A stretch of DNA of 64,000 nt, taken from contig NC_085139.1 of the NCBI RefSeq assembly GCF_024139115.2, forward strand, positions 143,270,652-143,334,651, in the 5' to 3' direction. Shown here in pieces: positions 48,711-59,889 of the stretch. The stretch's first letter is position 1. Each line of letters starts with the position of its first letter. Below the pieces are notes generated by a model, which did not search any database, was not told the DNA's origin, and was given only the letters and a program-made list of their open reading frames with translations. Made by a program: the position numbers and the translations under genes. This stretch comes from Armigeres subalbatus. Lineage: Eukaryota; Arthropoda; Insecta; Diptera; Culicidae.

Positions 48711-49707
48711 TGTACGATGGTCTAGCATGAATTTACCGCCAAAAAATTGTATGGTGAAGGACATCTAGGGAAGATCGATATAGTACGTACAATTACTATT
48801 TTCAACATCCCTCTCCGCTTCGCCACTTCTTGTAATGAACCTCTAGTTTTTTTTATTATTCGTCACTCAATTTGTGAATAACCACCTTACACAAATTTCA
48901 TCAATAATGAGAGCATTTCTCGAAAAAAAATACAATGACCTGTTACCTGTTAGTCTACTAAATATTTTTTCGATGAAGAAGATTATTATTGAGAAACTTA
49001 ACTATTGATTCCTTTTGATACACTGCTTTCAAAAAGTTTACTCCTAGTGTGCTGCATGTTTGCAGCAGTGCACCAGAGCTTAACATGTCGATTCGAAAGT
49101 TTTACTGAAACGCCTTATCGGAGACGAGCCAGCCTCGGGCTGAAAGTCTCTTTAATAAAGACACAAAAAAAAACGCCTTCTGTTGACGATCTCTCAGAAT
49201 CACATCAAATGGTTGCAGAGGAACTGAGAGAGAGATTTTTTTAGCAACATGATTTAGCTATTACATTTAATTCATTTTGGGATAAGTATGGAGAAAAGCA
49301 TTTGAAATAAAATTTTGTGATATTATTCATACGTAAATTACTTAACTCTTACATATAAATGTTAGTCTTAGTAACATCCACTTCCGTGCAATACTGAAAC
49401 CAATTATATTGTCGATTGAATGTATTGCGAGCTTTATTCAGTTCTTGGTACGCAATCCTCATTTATTGGTTAGACTCTCATCACATGATACCCCTTGGTG
49501 GTTTCAATACGTATAGAAATGGTAAACACTTGGGTAAACATATCGTATAAAATATATAATATGTATAATAAGTATGAAACAAGTAAGTATGAGAGTACCA
49601 ACGCCTTCAGGGTGCAACTTACTCTAATTCTGATCGATTATGGAGTAGCAATAATTCACATGTATAGCCCAGCCGGTCATCAAGAGACGCCGTGTACCAA
49701 GCTTTAT
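48711..49707. other. Loop of the 8.35 kb element, left part
   Basis: Unassigned AT-rich DNA. Contains the second copy of the shared retroelement-like tail (49124-49163: GCCAGCCTCGGGCTGAAAGT, then TTTAATAAAGACA and an A run). Confidence 0.45.
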
Positions 49708-49717
49708 TCTATAACAC

Positions 49718-50011
49718 TTCTTCTTCTTCTTCTTATTGGCATTACATCCCCACACTGGGACAGAGCCGCCTCGCAGCTTAGTGTTCATTAAGCACTTCCA
49801 CAGTTATTAACTGCGAGGTTTCTAAGCCAGGTTACCATTTTTGCATTTGTATATCATGAGGCTAGCACGATGATACTTTTATGACCAGGGAAGTCGAGAC
49901 AATTTCCAATCCGAAAATTGTCTAGACCGGCACCGGGAATCGAACCCAGCCACCCTCAGCATGGTCATACTTTGTGGCCGCGCGTCTTACCGCACGGCTA
50001 AGGAGGGCCCC
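49718..50011 (-). mobile_element. Feilai SINE, full-length with target duplication
   Basis: Minus strand: tRNA-like head (CTTAGCCGTGCGGTAAGACG; B box GGGTTCGATTCCC), conserved body, and 3' tail of six AAG triplets. Target duplication TCTATAACAC at 49708-49717 and 50012-50021 is exact, so this is a relatively clean insertion. Confidence 0.93.
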
Positions 50012-50029
50012 TCTATAACACTATCTTCT

Positions 50030-51053
50030 TCTATCTATATAATAAAAATGAAATGGTCTGTGTTCGTATCCGCATAACTCGAAAACGGCTTGAAGGATTT
50101 TCTTCATTTCTTCAGCAGATATGTTCGTTATCGTTTCCGACGGGTTTATATGATATTTTCTCATGCAAAAATCACGGGTAGGGTTGAGTAAATTGTGAAA
50201 AACTGAAATAAAGATTCGTATGGAAATTTCGCATAGGCGCATTTTCGCCTACTATGCAGGACATCTGAGACTGGAGAATGAAAACTTTCCTAAATGTCAC
50301 GTGTCATTTGACAAAATGTCATTTGAATTTTCTTCATTCATCCAGCAGATAAGTTCGTTATCGTTCCCGACTGGTTTATATGATATTTCCTCATGCGAAA
50401 ATTACGAATAGTGTTGATTTAATTGTGAAAAACTAAAATTAAGATTCGTATGGAAATTTCGCATAGGCAGTTTACAACGCGCATTTTCGCCTACTATGCA
50501 GGACAACGTCTGCCGGGTCAACTAGTCTTCTTCTTATATATAAAAATGAAATGGTCTGTGTTCGTATCCGCATAACTCGAAAACGGCTGGATGGATTTTT
50601 TTCATTTCTTCAGCAGAAACATTCATTATAGTTTCCGACGGGTTTATATGATACTTTCTAATGGGAACATTACACGTAAAGTTGAGCAAACCATGAGTAA
50701 CTAAAATTGTGATTCCTATGCGAACATTACATGGGCAGTTCGGAATGCACATTCTCGCCTACTATGCAGGACAACGTCTGCCGGGTCGACTAGTATATAA
50801 TAAAAATGAAATGGTCTGTGTTCGTATCCGCATAACTCGAAAACGGCTGTACGGATTTTCTTCATTTCTTCAGCAGTTAGGTTCGTTATAGTTTCCGACG
50901 GGTTTATATGATATTTCCTCATGCGAAAATTATTACTTAAGTTGAGTAAATCGTGAAAAACTAAAAAAAGGTTTGTAAGAGAAATTCGTATAGGCAGTTA
51001 ACAACGCGCATTTTCGCCTACTATGCAGGACAACGTCTGCCGGGTCGACTAGT
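50030..51053 (+). mobile_element. Tandem trio of Helitron-like non-autonomous units
   Basis: Three units (about 50030-50525, 50526-50793 and 50794-51053) each begin TATATAA(T)AAAAATGAAATGG ... CGCATAACTCGAAAACGGCT. Each ends GCAGGACAACGTCTGC followed by CGGGTC(A/G)ACTAG and then T. The 3' hairpin (GCAGgAC/GTCTGC) a few bases before a terminal CTAG, with T following, is the Helitron end signature. Unit 1 contains an extra internal repeat of the middle section (50320-50420). No Rep/helicase coding. Confidence 0.7.
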
Positions 51054-51129
51054 AGATGATAAAAGGAACGAAAAAATTGTGGATGCGATGTTTGTGATCA
51101 CAATAACACGTTTTTTTCGTACTTACGTA

Positions 51130-52400
51130 TTGTGTACGTAATGATGTCCATTTGAGCAATTCCAACTAACAAGATTTTTATATAATGGTGTAATGATGTT
51201 CCATGATGGTTCTCCAACTAACAAACAAGCTTCAGAATTCATGAATCACTATGTTGGTCTTTTAGACCTCCAATATCTGAACTCATGTATGGCGCCTTAA
51301 ATATTCCGGGAATGTTATGATTTGTATATACTGGTATATTGATGTCCCATGGGGTTTCTACAACTGACACACACGCTCAGGATTCATGATTCACTCTGTT
51401 GGCCTCGTAGACCTCCAATATCTGAACTCAAAAATCGTTTGGAGTACCGTGGATATTCTTGGAATGTTTCAATTTTCATATACTGGTGTAATGATGTCTC
51501 ATGGGGTTTTTACAACTAACACATAAGCTGAGTTGCCTTTGAATCACTCTGTTGGTCTTGTAGACCCCCAAGATCTGAATTCAAGAATGATTTGGAGTAC
51601 CGTAGATACTCTGGGAATATTGTATTTTGTATATACTGGTGTAATGATGTTCCATGAGGCTTCTCCAGCTAACACACAAGCTCGGAAATCAATGAATCAC
51701 TCTGTTGGTCTGGAAGACCTCCAGTATCTGAACTCAAGAATGACTTGGATTACCCCAGGAACTCTGGGAATGCTGTGATTTGCATATTCTGGTGTAATGA
51801 TGTCACAAGGGGTTGCTCCAACTAACGTGCAAGCTCAGGACCCTATGAATCACTCTGTTGGTGTTGTAGAACTTCAAGATCTGAACTCAAGAAAGGTTTG
51901 GAGTACCGTAGATATTCTGGGAATGTGGATGTTTTTATATATTGACATAATCACGTCCCATGGGGTTTTACAACTAACACACAAGCTCAGGAACCTATCA
52001 ATCACTCTGTTGGTCTTGTAGGCCTCCAAGATCTGAACTCAAGAATTGTTTGGAGTACCGTAGATATTCTGGGAGTCTTGTATTTTGTATATACTACTGT
52101 AATAATGTTCCATGGGGCTCCTCCAACTATTACACAAGCTCGGGAACCTATGAATTGCTCTGTTGATCTTGTAGACCTCCAAGATCTGAACTCAAGAATA
52201 GTTTGGAGTACCGTTTATGTTTTGGTAACACTGCGATTTGATAAAAAATAGTTTAATTATGTCTCAAGTAGCAATGCCAACTTCAAATAAGGATTGAGGC
52301 CCCGTAAAACGCTTTGTTGTTTATGTAGATCATCAAGATCTGAACTCAAGGAAGGTTTGGAAGCCCTAGAAGATCTCAAAAAAAATATTTTACCCCATAT
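51130..52400 (+). repeat. 153-bp satellite array, right arm
   Basis: About eight monomers with AATCACTCTGTTGGTCTTGT, GATCTGAACTCAAGAATG, TTTGGAGTACCGTAGATATT and CTCCAACTAACACACAAGCT. These are diverged, inverted relatives of the left-arm monomers. The plus-strand frame at 51533-51778 also repeats every 51 codons. Confidence 0.85.
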
Positions 52401-52583
52401 TTCTACTTTTTCATGGTTTGCTTGCATACGTTTTTGAAGCAGAATGTCCAAAATTTTTGTTGAAATACGACGAAAAAAAATCCGGATTGAATCGGTTAAA
52501 CATAATTTGGAAGCACCTCGTCGATGCAACCGACTAAGAAAACAACAAGGCAGTCAAAATTGAGTTGTCACATCCTATCCTAG

Positions 52584-53200
52584 CCATTACAAAGCGCAAA
52601 ATACTGGATAGATATAGCGTAGCAAACATGGTAGTCCTATAAGTCTTAAGTCCATAATAATTTGGAGAACTAAGACCAACCGATTTGGACATATTTAAAT
52701 GGCCTCTAGAGATCTTAATGGACCCATTGGGATGCTCTTGGTATTGTAACGAGGGTGGCTGACATAGTAGACCTTTTTGGTCTGAACTCTAGAATGATTT
52801 GGAGAACTTACAATATACGATTCAGACATATCTGAATCGTTAATCATACGTATGGCCTCTGAGGATTCAAATGGATCAAATAGGGTGCCACTGGTTTTGT
52901 ACCGAGGGTAATTGACGTTTCATACCTTTTAGATCTATCTCCAAAATGATTTGGATAAGTTGCAACATGCAAGTTGCAGATATCTTAATCGTAAATAATA
53001 CAATTGACCTTGTTCTGAGTGATATTGTACTGAGCGTAGTTGACATGGTACACCATTTGGATCTGAACTCCAGAATGTTTTGGAGAGCCTAGAACATTCG
53101 ATTTGTATATATCTAAATCGTAATATTTTAATATTGACCTATTGTTGCTATTGGTGCTATACCGGGTTTGCGTTGTATACCGTTTAGGTCTGGTCAATTG
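52584..53200. repeat. Outer fold-back, right arm (distal part)
   Basis: Three to four loosely repeated units of about 190 bp with CTGAACTC.AGAATG.TTTGGAGA and ACATAT.T(A/G)AAT(C/G). They mirror the single-copy left arm at 40846-41150. Confidence 0.55.
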
Positions 53201-53672
53201 TCGATCCTTCCACTGGCGATTGTATAAATTAACCGATCATCAGTCTGAGGTTAGTTTCGGAAAATTCATGAATTAGCGATTATTTTGGGCATATTAACAT
53301 GTAAATTTGGCTGAAGAATGTCGGGGATATTGCTGGGTCAACATGACTCACGAACACCGTAAACTTGGTTTTTTAACATTGTAGGAAAGTTAAAGTCCTA
53401 CCTAGGATGGTTTCGGTTAGAAAAAATATCAAATTGCTGGGGATACTATATCCATTATGCTACACAAGAACATATATTTATGCAACGCAGGCATATAAAA
53501 GTCTTTAATTAATTACTCTTGTAATTATATTGAAACACCAACTTGAAAAGCACAAGTAGAGCCATTGAGGAAGAAGAAAACTATCGAAACAGCAGTAGAA
53601 ATAAGTAGGGAAACTGCTCCGATCTCCATCTCACTGAACATATATTCATCTCATCGCGAAACAAAGAAATAC
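53201..53672. other. Unassigned DNA
   Basis: Nothing recognised. Confidence 0.35.
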
Positions 53673-54215
53673 GGTACCGTCAACTGGGGGGAAGATGATC
53701 ATTGAGGTGAAGATGATCATTTGATGTGTCAGTCAAAGGTGCCAAATTTTTTTATGAAACGGTAGTCAACAATATTCTCCGTTCAAGTAATGTTACCGCT
53801 AGGTAGAAATCCGAGTTTTTCGATTATAATCATGAAAATGTATTTTGTGGAAGAAAAAGAGAAATAGTCATAAATGACGCTATTTTCGTTTCAAATATTG
53901 ACTTCGTAGACTTCTTTACGTAGTAAATTCAACATTCATACAAATAACCTAGTGTATTTTGACTACTAGGTCATAATGATTTTAGTAGAGCTGTCTTGAT
54001 CAACTTCACCCCAAACCAGATTACTCAAAAAATGTGTGATAATTTAATTTATTTTAATAAATGCGAATGCATTTCAGAAAACTAAAGTTGTTGATTATTG
54101 CAACGTATAGCAGTACATGTTTTGAAAATATTAGTTTCGATTTAAAATGTAAACAGACATTGTTATTGCATGTTTTGTATTAAAAATGATCATCTTCCCC
54201 CCAGTTGACGGTACC
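53673..54215. mobile_element. 543-bp MITE with perfect 30-bp inverted repeats
   Basis: 53673-53702 and 54186-54215 are exact reverse complements (ends GGTACCGTCAACTGGGGGG and AAGATGATCAT). Repeats of GAAGATGATCAT and CTTCACCCC inside. No coding. Target duplication not obvious. Confidence 0.85.
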
Positions 54216-55410
54216 AATTTCGTTGCTTCTTTTTGTCAACATGCGTGGTCACTGCTGGAAAAAATCGTAAAAACAGTAAATAAATTAAATACCTTTCCAT
54301 TGCTTTGTTTTTGATGAGATGAACATCGGAGCCACGAGATGAAGTCCAGGAGCAGTTACCCTATATGGAATATTTGAAACTGGTGTATGACATTGCCACC
54401 CTGTGTATATTAAACTAGCTAGGTTAGTGGTCAAATATTTCCTGTATGGATCCGGAAGTTTATTTTGTGAGCTGTAATTTCCCGATTCGTTTGAACTATT
54501 CTGTTTTGATTTGTGCCTATCTTTTAAGAGCCTTCCATAGCTCATCGCCAGTCATCCGAAAATCAGTTGACATTAGTTCTAGCTCGATGATGCAAAGCAC
54601 GGAATCAATAGTTCGTGCATGGGGATATAAATTACGCTTCAGTTGGCGGTTCGTGTGCTATTTGCTCGAGCACATTGTAGATAACATTTGGTAACCACCA
54701 GGAAATATTGGTGACTGCTGCACTGAATGACCTCAAATCAAACTCTCTCATCAAAGTTTAACCCGCGAATAAAAACCATTACGTGCATGCATGAACTGCC
54801 ACGTAAAATTAATTAGCACCATTTGTTCAACTGAAAAATGCAAATGAAATGTTTTCCTTCGGCCAGGCAACTTTTCCCTTGTTCTGTGTATCATACATAG
54901 CAAAATCAGATCCTTGCGGCAATACGAGGCATCCACGTACGCCCAGGGCCGGGTCAATGGATTTTGAGTCATGCACATGAGGTGCACAAATTGTGGGGTC
55001 AATGTGCTTCGAAATCTAACTGTTGAAATCCATGGTGGTACATTATGCAAAAAAGGGAACTTTAATTCCGGTTGACAATCCAAGTTAGAAGACGTAGGCT
55101 CCCTATAGGAGTGGTGGTTGAAAGCCAACGTAAGACACACAGAAGATTTCAATGAGTCTAAAAATAATACTTCATGTTAAATTTCTTTAGAAAAGCTCCG
55201 ATTGCGAGGGGCACGGGTGCTGATGTTGCATTTTTGTTTCACAAAGCTGTACGAAAACATTTTAGTCTCCGAGAACGAAATATTCTATCATGGCTTGTTG
55301 GTGGGTACTGTTCAGATTATGGTTTCCATCAGGTTGTAATACATTTATGCAAATGGCTTTATAAGATTGAGAGAGGTTTATACTTTTCATTTATCGTATT
55401 TCATTATTAA
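54216..55410. other. Unassigned intergenic DNA
   Basis: Includes a 133-codon open frame on the minus strand (54751-55152) that I do not recognise and that has no compositional support as a gene. Confidence 0.35.
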
Positions 55411-55631
55411 GGACAATCTTTACGGAATCCAAATTCAAAAGTACTCGCGTTTTCAAGGGCACACCGCTCAATACGGAAGCAATGCACAACTGTCATTTTT
55501 ATTATTTTAGCTTTGCTGCGTCGCAGCATGCGCGAAATAATAAAAATTAGAGTTGTGCGTTGCTTCCGTATTGAGTGGTGTGCCCTTGAAAACGCGAGTA
55601 CTTTTAAATTAGGATTCCGTGAGGATTGTCC
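55411..55631. mobile_element. Palindromic MITE, 221 bp
   Basis: The left half GGACAATCTTTACGGAATCC ... ACTCGCGTTTTCAAGGGCAC is complemented by the right half with about ten mismatches. The centre is CTTTGCTGCGTCGCAGCATG. A half copy lies at 39522-39634. TAA flanks both sides. Confidence 0.85.
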
Positions 55632-55824
55632 CTAAACCTTTCTTATCAATAAACAAACAACAATAAGAAACAATCGTTACATGATATTAATCTCAAACGT
55701 ATGTTTTTCACACATTAAACAGTCCAAAAACATAGAAAAAATGATGGAAATATAGGTGATACTGCTTTACAGGCGGGCAATATATTTGCCTTTGCCTCGC
55801 TAGCGCATTTTTAGCAACAAGAAA

Positions 55825-56707
55825 AATGGAATGTACTAGAGGGAGGCTGAGAATACGGAGCATATTCTTCAATTACAGCCTAATTAACGTTTACGCACCG
55901 AAAAACGATAAATCCGACGTCGTGAAAGACACGTTTTATGAATGTCTTGATAAAGCTTATGGAGAGTACCCAAAGCATGACGTGAAAATTGTAGTAGTAT
56001 TGTAGTAATGAGTAGGGAGAGCCTTCACTCTGCTACCAAAGACAACGGCTTACAACTAGTAAATTTCGCTGCTGCCAGAGGGATGGTCATCAGTAGCACC
56101 TACTTTGCACGAAAGAATATCCGAAAGCACACCTGAAGACACCCAAATGGTTTACAACCAGATAGACCATGTTCTGGTGGATGGGCGCCATTTCTCGGAT
56201 GTTATCGATGCGTGGATATTCAGAGGTCCGAACATTGACTCTGATCACTACCTCGTTGTCAGTAAAATTCGATCACGGTTGTCAACTGTATCGAACGAAA
56301 GATCACAGCGAACGATGCGTTACAATATCCAGCGATTGTCGGCGGAAGGAGTATCGGCTGAGTAGTGAGTACCGCCAGAAGCTCGATGAACGGATAAGTG
56401 CAATCAACGTTAGCGACAACATCAACGATATATGGGAGTCGATCCATGGAGCGGTGAGCACAACAGCACGAGAAGTTCTAGGCAAGTGGCAAGTGGTCGC
56501 AGAAGCGACCCAGGACGGGTTGGTTCGATGTGGAGTGTCAGAGAGTGCAGACGAGAAGAACGTTGCCAGAAGCCGGATGTTGGTGTTGGGTACCCGATCG
56601 AATAGAGATCGGTACAAGGAAGCAAGAGCAGCCGAAGAACGAACCCACCGCAGGAAGAAGAAAGAATATGAAGAACAAGTGATTAGCGCAGGAAAAAACG
56701 AACAGTA
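55825..56707 (+). mobile_element. RTE-like LINE, endonuclease part (relic)
   Basis: The translation begins NYSLINVYAPKNDKSD, continues [50 protein letters not shown] and [19 protein letters not shown] (APE-type endonuclease with the catalytic SDH), then the linker ISTTAREVLGKWQV-like region. It changes frame at about 56110 and 56330, and the expected GDxN segment before 56000 is damaged. It resumes at 58570. RTE assignment is from similarity to BovB/CFDP2-type endonucleases, from memory. Confidence 0.75.
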
Positions 56708-58569
56708 GGTAATGTCTGTGACATAACCGCTAAGTGGACGTAGGACTTGACTTGACAATGCCTTTAAGATACATAATATGTCCAAACTTTTCACATCAAC
56801 TATTTTGGATAAATAATCGGCGTTGCATACCATTCCTTGGCAAATTCTTCTCATCAAACCGACACAGAAATCAAATCTACCTCGAACAAGAACCATCAAA
56901 AACAATTCAGAAAGTATCTGTCCGGTCACGGAATATTAGCCTCGACAGTGGCAACCTTCCCACTGAAGGACTGCCTGAAATAAGCCACAAGTTGGCCCAG
57001 CAGGGGATGTAGGGCCTCCTAATCCGTGCGATAGCGACTGAAGGAGAACATTATTTTTAACTATAAGAGCCTTGAAAAAGGCTGTTTGCTTCTACTAAGT
57101 CCAAAAAGGAAGAAAACGATCTTTTCAAATAACCGCGAATTTCTAGTGGTGGTATAAAAAAAACTGAATGCTCTGCGAGCGAATGCACTTTCCTTTTATA
57201 CCTTATTTTGAATCTTCTCTGCTTCCAAATTGGTGGGCCAATCAGCCAGTGTCTTGTATCCTGCTTCTTCGTCAGCCAAAGCGTCATCATCATCAACGCG
57301 TTCGAGAAGGGCTTCTTCTTTTTTACGCTTGTTGCTCGCTGCTGGCGTCTATTTCTTAACGGGATTTTTCGCTTGATACAGGCCAATAAGCCGGGCAAGC
57401 GAGCTTAGAATTGCAGTTCAGGTGAGAAGTACGTGTTCTTTTCTGAGACAACATTGTTAGTAGTAGGAAGGAAACACCCGGACATGGGATTTCGGGTGAT
57501 AAGATTTAGAATTGGTAACATGGGACGATCAGTCAGTCACGTTCGCTTTGTGTGCGGTCAGTATCAAACAATGTTTATATCGATATTTCTTGAACAATGC
57601 CAAAAAATCCAACATTTGATGAAAAATCGATTGATAGTTTATCAATGTTTGAGCTGTTATCGGTGTTTTTTTAATCCAAATATTATGTGAGTGATTTGGA
57701 CATCTTATGGCATGATCAAGCGAAGTCCTTCGTCCACTTCGCGGTTAAATCAGAAAAATTATCCACTGTTAGTTTTGACGCTATTTATGAAAATCACGCA
57801 TAAAATTTTATCACTAGAATGTTGGATTTGGCACCCAAGTACAATTTCTATCCCGAAGGGAATTGAAAGCTTTGATATTGATCTCTATTATTGGCTCTCT
57901 GAAGAACCGTTTGTTTTTTGGACATACATGCTGCATCATGAGGCTTTTCTTCAGCCTGTCTTGGCTCATCATCGATGCCGGCCGGTCTCGGCTCGACTCT
58001 GCTGCTGCTGCCGGTATCTGCTCAGCATTGCTGCTTTGTCGGGTATGTAGGGTGGACTGCTGCTGTACTGGCTAGGTTTCGGCTGATGATGGTGGCTTCG
58101 ATGACTTCATTCCCTGCTAAAAGGTGTGAGTGCTGTTCAATCGATGATGCGGTTGCTTCGCTTGACCCGGTCAGAATGAAAGGAAAAAATCGCGTTGCGG
58201 TATTTTATGGCTTCTCGGCAGACCCAGCGGCTGCTCATTCGCTGGTGTCTGCACCAATCAGAACGTGGTAATGGAATGATGCAAGAATTATGCGGTACCC
58301 ATATTTACAGGTTCCCTTGATCTCAATGTTTCTCATTGAAAACAGTGTCATGCCTATTGAAACAAGTTTTTCGGGTCTTATCAAGCATGGACATGAAAGG
58401 CATACTTGAAATCTGTCGATTGAGGTGCTAACCGCAGAAATTCGTCCATTGAGACGAACGCTATTAACGTTTGAAATCTGTCAACACAGCGTAACGCGGT
58501 CGATTTGAATATTTTGGAATGACACCCGGTATAGTAAAGAGAGACGTAAGTTCTACGTCAAAAAAGTAG
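56708..58569. other. 1.9 kb block interrupting the LINE
   Basis: The LINE reading stops at ...GKNEQ and restarts at MRKF.ESVNGVRG, so this block is an insertion or rearrangement. It is more GC-rich than average, with CTGCTGCTG runs at 57995-58072. On the minus strand there is a TATA-like GTATAAAAGG (57197-57206), an initiator-like TTCAGTT about 30 bases on, a double CCAAT (ATTGGCCCACCAAT) upstream, and a 6-bp stem with TTTC loop near 57068-57083. No protein recognised. Confidence 0.4.
57166..57245 (-). promoter_or_regulatory. Candidate TATA/initiator core promoter
   Basis: On the minus strand ATTGGCCCACCAATTTGG is followed by GGTATAAAAGG and, about 30 bases on, CATTCAGTT. Spacing fits an arthropod TATA + Inr promoter. 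No transcript can be shown from sequence, and no coding region follows. Confidence 0.3.
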
Positions 58570-59169
58570 CAGAATGATATGCGGAAGTTTTAAGAGTCTG
58601 TCAATGGCGTGCGGGGAAAGGCAGCGCCTTCTCCTGTCATGTGCAACGACAAGGGAATTTGCTGACATATAAAACCGAAGTGGCTGCCAGATGGAAGCTT
58701 CGTGACTTCGTGACTTTGTTAAATAGTGGAAATGGCGATGCATCGGTGAACAGAATCCCGGTTGAACTTCTCAAACGTGGCAGTGAGCAGCTTTGTGAAG
58801 TTTTGCAGCATATTATGTCGAAAATAGACGAGGTTGGTTGCTAGCTGGTTGGACGGCCTCATTTGCCCTCTTTTTAAGAAAGGGCACAGACTGGAGTGCG
58901 CCAATTGTCGAGGATTAACCCTCCCTAATTCGGCGTACAATATTATGTCCCGTATTCTGTTCATCAGATTGAGACCGCTTGAAGTGGCCGATGAACGACG
59001 GATCAAATGTTTACCCTGAGACAAATCCTTGATAAATTCCGGGAGTACAACTTGCAGACACATCATCTGTTTATTGATAAGTCGACGTATGATTCAGTGA
59101 AACGGAATGAATTATGGCAAATTATGCTATAACATAGTTTCCCGGCGAAACTGATACGGCTGATTCGTA
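58570..59169 (+). mobile_element. RTE-like LINE, RT N-terminal half (relic)
   Basis: Contains AAPSPVMCNDKGNLL, ASVNRIPVELLKRGSEQL, LICPLFKKGHRLECANCRG, NSAYNIMSRILFIRL and, after frameshifts, HHLFIDKSTYDSVKRNELW (RT motif A region with the normal FxAYDS altered). It is interrupted at a TA by the mariner element at 59170. Confidence 0.75.
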
Positions 59170-59889
59170 CAGGGTGTTCAATAAGTTCGAATACAAATGT
59201 TTGATCATTGTATTTGTAAGCCCAATGTACATATTCTGTATAAGTATTGGTGTCAGCGTTAGCGGTATATATACGCTAACGGATGTGTGTGGTGTTGACA
59301 TTCTGTCACTTGTTGTTTGTTTACTACGCGCGGTGAAAATGGATTGGGGCATTGTAAACAACATTTTTTGAAGGTCAATATCATTGCGGTGTACCACAAA
59401 ACTGAGATTTGATACCCCCAGTGGCCCGGTGATAAGACGGAGATCAGCCCTACGTGTTCCAATAGGACGATAACCCTTTATAAACGGAAAATGCGATTTA
59501 GGCCTTATATGGGGACAATTTCATCGACTTTTTGGACAAAACTTTGCGGCCTCTCAGCTTCCCGGATTTGAACCCTCTTAACTTTTTTGTTTGGTCCTTT
59601 AATATATTAAAGCTGTACGAATACAAGGTCAGTAACTTGGACTAGTTCAAGACGTAATTCTCAAAATCTGGAACGAAATGCCCATGCAGACCGTGCGTGC
59701 CGCTTACGATGGATTTCAGAAACGTTTGAAGCTCGTGAAGAAGTACAAAATAGAGGTCATTCCAGAAGAAATGTTACAAACGTTCCTTATAAACAATACT
59801 TCAATGAAATGTAACCGGGAACAGCAATAATTTGATTACAATTTTTAAACATTTTTTGAAAGTGTGTTCGAACTTATTGAACACCCTTG
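59170..59889 (+). mobile_element. mariner-like element inserted in the LINE
   Basis: Inverted ends CAGGGTGTTCAATAAGTTCG and its complement (CGAACTTATTGAACACCCTTG) are flanked by TA on both sides (59168-59169, 59890-59891). Inside, a frameshifted transposase C-terminus is visible (PGFEPS.LF, then QTVRAAYDGFQKRLKLVKK). At 720 bp it is about half the length of an intact mariner and has stops: a dead, internally deleted copy. Confidence 0.88.

Larger units (their letters stand above)
44235..52583. mobile_element. 8.35 kb satellite-armed fold-back element
   Basis: Both ends share CTAGGATAGGATGTG.CAA in inverted orientation (44236-44253 and 52566-52583). Further in, TTAACCGATTCAATCCGGAT (44652-44671) pairs with ATCCGGATTGAATCGGTTAA (52480-52499). 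Flanks CCGTTAC (44228-44234) and CCATTAC (52584-52590) look like a 7-bp duplication with one change. The uninterrupted left arm of the outer repeat has only one copy of this site (ATAATGG at 41143-41149), which supports insertion. The arms are 153-bp satellite arrays (44970-48710 and 51130-52400) in inverted orientation, as in Foldback elements. No transposase seen. Confidence 0.7.

Noticed and set aside
54751..55152. 133-codon minus-strand frame
   Set aside because: No domain, no splice or promoter context, no coding-like composition.
56303..56929. 208-codon open frame on the minus strand
   Set aside because: It is the antisense shadow of the LINE endonuclease region, which reads on the plus strand with clear motifs.
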